This document shows positions 29,001 through 35,649 of a stretch of DNA of 64,000 nt, one piece after another. A model generated the notes under the pieces. The model was not told where the DNA came from. It saw only the letters and a list, made by a program, of their open reading frames with translations, and did not search any database. Both the position numbers and the translations under genes were made by a program. Numbering within the stretch: position 1 is the first letter of the stretch; every line of letters begins with the position of its first letter. Source of the stretch: Rhodocytophaga aerolata (GTDB taxonomy: Bacteria; Bacteroidota; Bacteroidia; Cytophagales; 172606-1); NCBI RefSeq assembly GCF_030503435.1, contig NZ_JAUKPO010000014.1:104240-168239 (forward strand), in the 5' to 3' direction.

Positions 29001-29264
29001 TGGGGTATATCCTAATATGTCGGCAATACGGTCGAAATCGGATTCGGCATAGCGGGCTGCAAAATTAGCTATTTCATTCCCTCCCTGATAATAATATATT
29101 TCAAAGTTGGTGGTCGTAAGCAGCTTCCATTCAAAATTCTTGTATTGAACCCGGTTTTTACCAAAGGTTTCCCAGGTGTTCTGTGCCTGGGTATGAAATG
29201 CGAATAAGCATAAGCCAACTATCAGACTACATAGTTGCTTACACTTAATAAACTTCGTAATCAT
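26016..29264 (-). CDS. Large surface protein: degenerate peptidase-like domain, WD40-like propeller and Omp85-type barrel
   Basis: 1082 residues with a signal peptide (cleaved near FHTQAQ, residue 28). Residues about 30-270 resemble a zinc-metallopeptidase-like domain, but the expected HExxH helix position reads LGIARMFIMEMM, so it seems inactive. Residues about 290-600 are PD40/TolB-like propeller repeats (TSPDGKKIAYSQN, VKSIDISDDGTAVVMSAVRNGRNDVYIFD). The C-terminal ~350 residues have the Omp85-like pattern (GGVRAEYVFDNTT, MEFVTPLRGF, LLGYYLKFDVAWGVED). Such proteins sit in the outer membrane; the ligand and role are unknown. It is not BamA itself, since it lacks POTRA repeats. Confidence 0.85.
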   Translation of the reverse strand: MITKFIKCKQLCSLIVGLCLFAFHTQAQNTWETFGKNRVQYKNFEWKLLTTTNFEIYYYQGGNEIANFAARYAESDFDRIADILGYTPYSKTKIFIYNSITDLQQSNAGLEDDTYVIGGQTNFIKSRVEIPYPGDQAGFKKELSLGIARMFIMEMMFGGSLRDMVQSSYLLTLPDWFMSGAAAYVAEGWSVEMDDYIRDAALNKNLRRPSTLSGDRAVLIGQSIWNFIAERYGKSNISNILNLTRIIRNEESSITSTLGIPSYNQFLGEWRNYYTSMATTVASSYKLPEPDLIIKRNKRNKFLYNQLATSPDGKKIAYSQNYEGRYKVIVRNTDSKKSRWVMSGGSKVINQRIDEELPLLEWRNNNALAVVTVNKGEYYLYLLDLSKSNTKKTRKSLESFTQVKSIDISDDGTAVVMSAVRNGRNDVYIFDLNRNSIRQITNDIYDDKEPKFLSNSTTAFVFSSNRNTDSLSTGKTGFQILDNNFDLYVFNPDQSTTLLRRLTNSAGNESQPVVAGDSAVFFLSNENGIDQLHRFNLTTNSVSQVTGFQQGLQAYAVNLPTNSLAYMLTRNGRNYIGLDKDFNFNEQVSAIRTRRSEIQEETAGGTPGRLSTIQPSSNAPRRDSTAAPVNSSDSRLALEEGEVDTDNYQFDIDVKKQREESENRSRRTLLNPPIAANARRQNVSVQGPFPYKSRFSADNIISSVLIDPLRGLGVLFTINMNDILEDHKIYGGVLAITDLRSSNFFGEYQYLKHQIDFGVRFDKKTIFVNSSSIFQRYNLNKLQFPVSYPFSVSSRVTVAPFLANARFTNTIGNPLYIGGSGVLPDANTLYGGVRAEYVFDNTTINGLNMIEGTRMKIRYENYMAANTPNESFDNLSIDLRNYQKIHRDIIFATRLAYGVFGGKARRNYVMGGMDNWIFNQRDNQGRGDLLAYYDYAADRRDQLFMEFVTPLRGFNYNKLFGNNFGLFNAEFRFPIVKYFYRGPITSNFFKNLQLVAFTDIGAAWTGKGPFSRQNSLNTRIEGGDNNPFRATVTNFKNPFLSGHGAGIRTLLLGYYLKFDVAWGVEDFVVSGPKYYLTFGYDF

Positions 29265-29296
29265 ATTTACGGTATATGGTTTAGATAGTACTAGTA

Positions 29297-30364
29297 TTAC
29301 TTAGATTTGTAATATAACGAAAAGTACCGGTTTATGTGTACTTCTTTATCCAATTCTTTGTTCTTGTTCAGGTGCTCCATAAAAAGATGTGCCAGATAGG
29401 GAGCCAGGGAAACTCCTTTGGTACCCAAACCATTGAAAATTCCAAAAACCGGATACTCCGGATGAAGACCTATAAACGGTCGGCGGTCAGCGCTGGCAGG
29501 TCGTATACCTGCCTGATGATCTATTATGGTAAACGGTACTTTTATCAACTCTTTTAGTTTATCTGTAAGTTCTTGTTCAGCTTCTTTGGTAGTTTCCCAG
29601 GTTAAATTATCCCACTCATACGTAGCTCCTACTTTGTATAAGTCATCCTGTAAAGGCAAGATGAAAATTCCCCGGTTAATTATATGATCCAGCTGTATAC
29701 CCGGGATATGTACGATCAATAATTCACCCTTTACCTGCTCGAAAGGCAGCCAATGGAAATACGGATTTTTTGTGTTATAAGTGCCTTCACAAAACAATAT
29801 TTTTTTTGCCTGTATGCCCTGCCAGACTACTTGTCCATCAAGCACTTCTACATCTGTATACGTGAAAACTTTTTGCAGGTAAGATTTCTGGTCTATCAAA
29901 TATTTCTGGTGTGCCTGTAGCATAACCGGTATATCAATATAGCCAGAATGCTTAATAAGCATGCCTCCGTACGGATTATGTATAAACTTTGAATAAGCAC
30001 TATTGTTTACCTGTGTATCTGTATAAGGAACAAGATCTGGTGAAGATGTTTTGGCTGTCCAGGAATTTTGCTCTTCTATGGTTTTATACGGCCGGTAAAT
30101 AGGCATCGGATAGAAAAGTTTGGCACCCAGTACTTTTTCCATGCCGGTATAAAATGCCTCCAGAAATGGGAATATCTTATCGGCTTCCCAGGTTTTTACC
30201 AAACGTTTGCCCGTAACCGGATTAAAAATGCCAGCTGCTACCTGAGAGGAAGTATATGTTGAGCCACTATCAAGTACCATTACCTGGTATCCTTGCCGGA
30301 TCAGCATATACGATAGTACAGTACCCGCTATACCTTGGCCAACTATAAGATAATCTACCTTCAT
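29297..30364 (-). CDS. DAO-type FAD-dependent oxidoreductase
   Basis: 355 residues. The FAD motif VDYLIVGQGIAGTVLSYMLIRQGYQVMVLDSG is at the very N-terminus. A later GIRPASADRRPFIGLHPEYPVFGIFNGLGTKGVSLAPYLA block is the second FAD contact of glycine oxidase/D-amino acid dehydrogenase relatives. It likely oxidises an amine or acts in tRNA mnm5-type modification, but I cannot pick a substrate. It lies 32 bases upstream of the barrel gene, with which it may be cotranscribed. Confidence 0.85.
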   Translation of the reverse strand: MKVDYLIVGQGIAGTVLSYMLIRQGYQVMVLDSGSTYTSSQVAAGIFNPVTGKRLVKTWEADKIFPFLEAFYTGMEKVLGAKLFYPMPIYRPYKTIEEQNSWTAKTSSPDLVPYTDTQVNNSAYSKFIHNPYGGMLIKHSGYIDIPVMLQAHQKYLIDQKSYLQKVFTYTDVEVLDGQVVWQGIQAKKILFCEGTYNTKNPYFHWLPFEQVKGELLIVHIPGIQLDHIINRGIFILPLQDDLYKVGATYEWDNLTWETTKEAEQELTDKLKELIKVPFTIIDHQAGIRPASADRRPFIGLHPEYPVFGIFNGLGTKGVSLAPYLAHLFMEHLNKNKELDKEVHINRYFSLYYKSK

Positions 30365-30523
30365 GTCAAGAATAGTATATGGAAGTTTGAGTTAAACAAA
30401 ATTCTTTGTCTAAAAAATTAAACGAACATACGCATTTAGCCGTACATCCAAAATGTTTAACCCATATACTGCCGAGTTAACGATTTACAAACCAGTATAG
30501 GTATTGATACAGGAGATCATAGT

Positions 30524-31495
30524 ATGCAAACGAAAAGCAAATTTACCAGAGCCGGTCAACGCAGTGTATTCACGGTAAGCCCTGGAATTATTGGAATAAA
30601 AATGATATTTGTGAATGCTTATTTGGTAAGAGCCAATGAGTATTCCAATGCATGGGTGTTAGTAGATGCAGGGTTGAAGGGATATTCGGGTAAAATAAAA
30701 AAGGTAGCTGAGCAGTATTTTGGTGAAGGAAACCGGCCTGAAGCTATCTTATTAACCCACGGGCACTTCGACCATGTAGGATCATTAGTAGACCTTGCCC
30801 AGGAGTGGAACGTACCTATTTATGCACATCCCTTAGAGATGCCCTACGTTACTGGCCGTTCCAAATATCCGCCACCAGATCCTACAGTAGGAGGAGGAGC
30901 TATGGCATATCTAGCCTGGGCATATCCCAGAGGCCCGATAGATGTCAGCAAATATATACGCCCCTTGCCATTAGATGGCTCTGTGCCAGGTTTATCCGAT
31001 TGGCGTTGGATTCACACGCCGGGACATACCGCAGGGCACGTTTCTTTTTTCCGGGAGTCGGACCGTACCTTAATAGCCGGAGATGCTTTTGTTACCAGAC
31101 ATGCAGAATCTGCTCTAGCAGTAATTACTCAGAAGAAGGAAGTACATGGACCACCTGCCTATTTCACCAGTGATTGGCGTGCTGCTCAATGGTCGGTGCA
31201 GGATTTAGCCAATCTGCATCCAAACACAGCAGCTACCGGCCATGGGATGCCCATGCGTGGACAAATATTACTGGAAGAATTAGAAAATCTATCAAAACAT
31301 TTCGGCAAGCTAGCTGTTCCGGATAGAGGAAGATATGTGCCAAAACCTGCTGTAACAGATGAATATGGTATAGTTTCGGTGCCTCCGCCTATTATGAGCC
31401 AGACTGAAAAAGTACTGCTAAGTATTGGTTTTACCACCTTAGCGGCCGCAGTTCTTTTAGCATTCGTCCGGTATAAAAACACGGAATCACTATAG
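30524..31495 (+). CDS. Metallo-beta-lactamase-fold hydrolase with C-terminal membrane helix
   Basis: 323 residues. The metal-binding motif is THGHFDHVG (His79, His81, Asp83, His84), with a second histidine in HTPGHTAGHVSFF and the bridging Asp in LIAGDAFV. All dinuclear-site residues are present. Residues about 297-315 (VLLSIGFTTLAAAVLLAFV) form a C-terminal membrane helix, which is uncommon in this family and would place the catalytic domain at the membrane. The substrate is unknown; similar proteins include glyoxalase II and quorum-quenching lactonases. Confidence 0.88.
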   Translation: MQTKSKFTRAGQRSVFTVSPGIIGIKMIFVNAYLVRANEYSNAWVLVDAGLKGYSGKIKKVAEQYFGEGNRPEAILLTHGHFDHVGSLVDLAQEWNVPIYAHPLEMPYVTGRSKYPPPDPTVGGGAMAYLAWAYPRGPIDVSKYIRPLPLDGSVPGLSDWRWIHTPGHTAGHVSFFRESDRTLIAGDAFVTRHAESALAVITQKKEVHGPPAYFTSDWRAAQWSVQDLANLHPNTAATGHGMPMRGQILLEELENLSKHFGKLAVPDRGRYVPKPAVTDEYGIVSVPPPIMSQTEKVLLSIGFTTLAAAVLLAFVRYKNTESL

Positions 31496-31640
31496 TCATT
31501 TAACATTTTCAGTAAGTAAACGTTAGAGGAGTTAAAAAAAATAATGTGCTCTTGTTTAATAAATTACAACAATAAAATAGTATATTTTGAAGTTTAAACA
31601 CATATAAATTAGTCTATAACCCTTAACACCTTTACAACTT

Positions 31641-32537
31641 ATGAAAATTGCGCTATTGTCCTTTTTAGCAGGATTGTTTTTTGTAGGAAGCCTGGCTGTG
31701 TATACCAAAGAGGCAATTATTAAAGATTATGGAAAAATCTTCACCGCAAAAGTAACTGCTGCCGGTGACCAGAAGAAGATTACAAAGGGCATAAAAAAAT
31801 TGCCTGCCAGTCATTTTCTCGCAGACATGGTAAATAACAATCCTCGCATGATAGACTATCTGGTAGATAATTATACTACCTTGGATACAACAAAAATGAA
31901 TTCCTTAACAGGTGATCCGGCTGCTTTAGACAAAGCCTATATTGCCTCTTTACAAGCAGATTCTACCTTTAATAAAGCTTTCATAGAAATGGCGGGCCAT
32001 TTCTTGGCTTCTAAAGACAGTGAAATCAAAGGAGAAACCTTCACCAAGGATACAATGAGTGTGGATGAGCTGGCAACTATTGCCGCTAAATTTTTCCATG
32101 CAGATGCTGTAGGCGCAGATGGTAATATCAAATGGAAAATTGGTGCAGGCATTGATAATATGGCTCAACTTCAGGGAACTCCTCATCCTATTGCAGAAGC
32201 CTTCAGCTATGCTACCATATTGACCAACTACAACAAATCTGCCGGCATGAAAGATGATTTTATGAAAGGTGCCAGCCAGGTGCAGGGTGAGCAGAAAGTA
32301 GTAGTAGGAAGTATAAGCGATACTACCTTAATGGCTGTACGGAAAGGCGTAAATGATTTTATGGCTAATAGCGCCGGCTTAAAACAAGCATTGCAGCAAG
32401 AATATGAGACTAAAAAAGACGTGCTGAATTTTGTATTATCTGGTAGCAATGCAAATGATGCCGATGATAAAGATATAGAGCCTAAAGAAAACGCTGCCGA
32501 AGGAGACACCACCAAACCGGCAGACAATAAAAATTAA
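31641..32537 (+). CDS. Secreted hypothetical protein with acidic tail
   Basis: 298 residues. MKIALLSFLAGLFFVGSLAVYTKEAI gives a signal peptide or single anchor. The mature part is soluble and mixed alpha-beta, with repeated VNNNPRMIDYLVDNY- and FLASKDSEIK-like segments and a C-terminal low-complexity Asp/Glu/Asn tail (about 265-298). I do not recognise a domain. A strong terminator follows. Confidence 0.65.
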   Translation: MKIALLSFLAGLFFVGSLAVYTKEAIIKDYGKIFTAKVTAAGDQKKITKGIKKLPASHFLADMVNNNPRMIDYLVDNYTTLDTTKMNSLTGDPAALDKAYIASLQADSTFNKAFIEMAGHFLASKDSEIKGETFTKDTMSVDELATIAAKFFHADAVGADGNIKWKIGAGIDNMAQLQGTPHPIAEAFSYATILTNYNKSAGMKDDFMKGASQVQGEQKVVVGSISDTTLMAVRKGVNDFMANSAGLKQALQQEYETKKDVLNFVLSGSNANDADDKDIEPKENAAEGDTTKPADNKN

Positions 32538-32554
32538 ACCTTAAGTAAGCCATA

Positions 32555-32589
32555 AAAAAAGCCACTCCAGGGTATGGAGTGGCTTTTTT
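32555..32589 (+). terminator. Rho-independent terminator
   Basis: A perfect 15-bp stem (AAAAAAGCCACTCCA with its complement), 5-base loop and T-run. Confidence 0.92.
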
Positions 32590-32784
32590 GTTTTTTCTTT
32601 TTTATATTATGACTCTATAACAACAAAACGATCCCATTTATTGCATGCTTGAAAAATAGTTGCATTATTTTTCAAAATAATATATATTCAAATCATAGAG
32701 TTTATCCATGCTATAAAGTCACGGTTTTGTAGATCGCCATATATACTAACCGGTAATTCTGTAAATATAACTATCGCTCCTACT

Positions 32785-33108
32785 ATGAAGACAAAGCACG
32801 TATACGAAATGGCCGTAATTCCTATTGGCTCCCTTAACACAATCCGCAAAAAAGAAACCCATTATGCGTATTTCTCAAATTTGCGAAAAACCATCGAGTG
32901 CCTGACAAGCGTGCTGGCATTAAACGGATGGCCCATACGCGTAACATATTCATCGGTGTACAGAAGCCTGCAATTAAGAGACAAGTATACCCGGGACTTT
33001 GAAGTGGGAGGTAATAAGGTTTTCCGGGTACAAATTGTCACCAAAGAGCTTAATCCGGCCCTAACTACGCTAGGTATTGAAGAAATGCCTTACAACCGCG
33101 TAAAATAA
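32785..33108 (+). CDS. Small hypothetical protein
   Basis: 107 residues, no signal peptide or membrane segment. Mixed charge with a beta-rich middle (WPIRVTYSSVYRSLQLRDKYTRDFEVGGNKVFRVQIVTKE). No family recognised. It lies alone between a terminator and a convergent NmrA-like gene. Confidence 0.5.
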   Translation: MKTKHVYEMAVIPIGSLNTIRKKETHYAYFSNLRKTIECLTSVLALNGWPIRVTYSSVYRSLQLRDKYTRDFEVGGNKVFRVQIVTKELNPALTTLGIEEMPYNRVK

Positions 33109-33140
33109 CCAAAGCAAACGTATGCATGCCTGTCTGATGG

Positions 33141-34022
33141 CTAGTGGCTATGCTTTTCTGCAAACTCCTTCAGCGTTACTGTAGGTCTGCCTAATTCCTC
33201 CCAGGTAACCTTTGCTGTAAATTTCTCCGGATAATTATTTAATGCCTCTATAATATGTACACCATAATGGATTTGCAGACTGAAATTGCCCAGAATCTTC
33301 AGTAAACCTAAAGGAGCCTTTAGTACATGTAGGTTAGCCTTGGTATAATTGGATATAAATACTTTTGCTGCCTGGTCAGCCGTGTAAGGTTCCAAGCCTT
33401 GCACTACATACTCTTTGCTTTCTCCCTGGTAATTTTTAAAAGCGCTGGCCACTTGTTTTCCATAATCTTCCGCTGCTATATAATACATCGGCGCATGCGA
33501 TGTTCCGGCAAGTAATATATTGTTTCCACGCCGGTAGGTATATAAAAAATTATCCATAAACGTGGAAGGATAAAAAATCAGGTAAGGTATACCAGACTGT
33601 TTTATTTTACGTACAGCTTGCTGCTTTACATCAAATACCCACCATTGAAACCCATTCATTCCCTGGTAATTCATAACCACCGAAGAAATCAGGCTAATAC
33701 ACCGAATGCCAGTCTGATGAGCTGCTTCTAGTAAATTATTCAGGCCTTCTCTCTCCGGTAACCACACATGAGGCTTAGCCGATTGTGGTATATTTAGATT
33801 ACAATAAACAGCTTCTTGTCCGGTGAAGGCTTTAATTAAGCTGCTTTTGTTATGCAAATCTCCTTCTATAACAGATGCAGCCGGGAAAAGGAGTTTCGCT
33901 TTTTCTATATCCCGGGCTACAATGGTAACCTTGAAACCTGCCGTAAGTAATTCCTGGGTAACTGGCTTTCCTAACATGCCTGTTGCTCCGATAATAACTA
34001 TTTTAGAAATTGGCTGCATCAA
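33141..34022 (-). CDS. NmrA-like / atypical SDR NAD(P)-binding protein
   Basis: 293 residues. The Rossmann motif IVIIGATGMLGKPVTQELLTAGFKVTIVARD at the N-terminus (GATGMLGKP) is of the atypical SDR type seen in NmrA and NADH-dependent reductases. A NLNIPQSA-type strand follows. The active-site Tyr-x3-Lys is not obvious, so it may bind NAD(P) for regulation rather than catalysis. It stands alone. Confidence 0.82.
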   Translation of the reverse strand: MMQPISKIVIIGATGMLGKPVTQELLTAGFKVTIVARDIEKAKLLFPAASVIEGDLHNKSSLIKAFTGQEAVYCNLNIPQSAKPHVWLPEREGLNNLLEAAHQTGIRCISLISSVVMNYQGMNGFQWWVFDVKQQAVRKIKQSGIPYLIFYPSTFMDNFLYTYRRGNNILLAGTSHAPMYYIAAEDYGKQVASAFKNYQGESKEYVVQGLEPYTADQAAKVFISNYTKANLHVLKAPLGLLKILGNFSLQIHYGVHIIEALNNYPEKFTAKVTWEELGRPTVTLKEFAEKHSH

Positions 34023-34595
34023 TTAAAAGTGGGAATCTGGTACACTAGATATCTGCTTTCAATATATTCTTTTCTTTTCATCGGAGTGTAAGATCTATAA
34101 AAAACTTCTGCTAGCTACGGCATATAAACTCTCACCAGTTATAAAGTATAGATACAATGCCTGAACTTGACAATGAACATGCGTATATAAATAATTGTTG
34201 ACAATGCTAAGTATATACATAAGACCCATTATTGCTTTATGTCACCTACTAATCGCTACAATAACATAGATAATATATTTTTAACTGATCCTACCTGTTA
34301 AAGTATATATGCCAACAACAATTTAGCCTGTAAAGAGTAGTTAGGATCAGGCAAAAAAATAGTTTAATTCAACTATTAATTCTTGGTAAGTAGCGACAAC
34401 CTGTATTCATGCTACCCAGATAAGAAGCAAGCATAGAAAAAGACATTTTCTATATATCAAATAAAGCCGGAGGAACTGGAAAGTAAGTTTTTAGGCGCTT
34501 ATGTACATAGGTATTGCTATACAGCTAGTTTTACATGCTTTCTCACTCCTACAGGTTATACTTATATTTCCTTCGCTACTGTTTTTTTGGATGCT
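34023..34595. other. Intergenic stretch with no recognised feature
   Basis: About 570 AT-rich bases between divergent genes. I see no credible ORF, RNA or strong palindrome. Confidence 0.55.
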
Positions 34596-35327
34596 ATGGC
34601 TCTACCTGGTAAATTCAATCAGAATATTATCAGGCAAAAACATATGTTTCTCAATCATTTAAGAAATCCGTTTATCAACTTACAGACCAGTGAGGCAAAT
34701 TTCAATAAACTGGCAGCCACACATCTGGAACGTTTAAAAGCGAATAATACCGGCAACAGGTTTGAAAGTTTAATCTTACAGACAGAACCCCTGTATCAGG
34801 CCTATATTAGTACAATAACTACTAGCAGCGGCACAAGTTCTACCAAAGAAAGTAAAACAGTAAGCACAAACGAGGCTATCGCCAATTTAAAAACCTATAT
34901 ATCCCGGAAAGAAGGCGTAATTGCTGATAAATTTCCTAAAAAAACATCTGTTTACCAGGAGTTTTTTCCGCTGGGGTTGAGTGAGTACCGCTTAGCTTCT
35001 AAAAAGAATATTCAATTACTGGCCGAACGTTTTATAAAAGCGGCACAGCTACATAGTGCTACCGTAGGCAAAGAAATAGCGAAAGAAGCACAAAGTTTAT
35101 TAGATATTTATACAGCCAGCCGCACGCAGCAATTACAAGCCATCGGAAGTGTAAAAGGCATGTCTGGCGAAAGCAAAGCGCGTAAAAAAGCATTAGCACT
35201 TCAGCTATATAAAAACTTGCTGCATATATTATTAGAAAATGTAGAACAGACTGATCAGGTAAAAACCTATTTTGATATTTCTTTTTTACGAAAAACCCGC
35301 CGGGAAGAAAAAAGTATAGCAGCTTAG
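34596..35327 (+). CDS. Hypothetical cytoplasmic helical protein
   Basis: 243 residues from the ATG at 34596 (MALPGKFNQNII); the TTG nine bases upstream is a less likely start. The protein is Lys/Ala/Leu-rich and probably all-helical, with a Thr/Ser-rich linker near residues 72-87 (ITTSSGTSSTKESKT) and a highly basic end (KTRREEKS). No domain recognised. It stands alone, 320 bases upstream of the double Ddl-like gene. Confidence 0.6.
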   Translation: MALPGKFNQNIIRQKHMFLNHLRNPFINLQTSEANFNKLAATHLERLKANNTGNRFESLILQTEPLYQAYISTITTSSGTSSTKESKTVSTNEAIANLKTYISRKEGVIADKFPKKTSVYQEFFPLGLSEYRLASKKNIQLLAERFIKAAQLHSATVGKEIAKEAQSLLDIYTASRTQQLQAIGSVKGMSGESKARKKALALQLYKNLLHILLENVEQTDQVKTYFDISFLRKTRREEKSIAA

Positions 35328-35649
35328 AAGTAACAGATAGGTAAGAGAAAGTATCGTATGAAAAATACCATCGTATTCTCCTATCATAAGCTTTTGAAAG
35401 CAGACATAATTATTGCTAAGAAGCTGCGTAGATTAGCTTTGTTTTTAATAAAACACTTGCCAAAACCGGCATTGCTTTTCTGCAATTCATTCTCTTTGTA
35501 AGTGAATAAGTATCTCTCCTGGTAGTAGATACTAAACAAACTAATTACAGGCATGCACTAATTTATAGCATCATAGGTCCTGCAATACCTGTATGATAAT
35601 CAATTTTTTCGTAATAAATTTCATTTAAATACTTAGTACATTTGCATTG
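35328..35649. other. Intergenic stretch upstream of the double Ddl gene
   Basis: 322 AT-rich bases. The only element I can propose is the -7 box at 35637-35644. Confidence 0.5.
35637..35644 (+). promoter_or_regulatory. Candidate -7 box giving a near-leaderless transcript
   Basis: TACATTTG matches TAnnTTTG and ends 5 bases before the ATG at 35650. If this is the promoter, the mRNA would start at or next to the AUG. No ideal -33 TTTG is seen. Confidence 0.35.

Noticed and set aside
26016..29264. Calling the large barrel protein BamA
   Set aside because: It lacks POTRA repeats and has a peptidase-like and propeller N-terminal part instead; only the C-terminus resembles Omp85 barrels.
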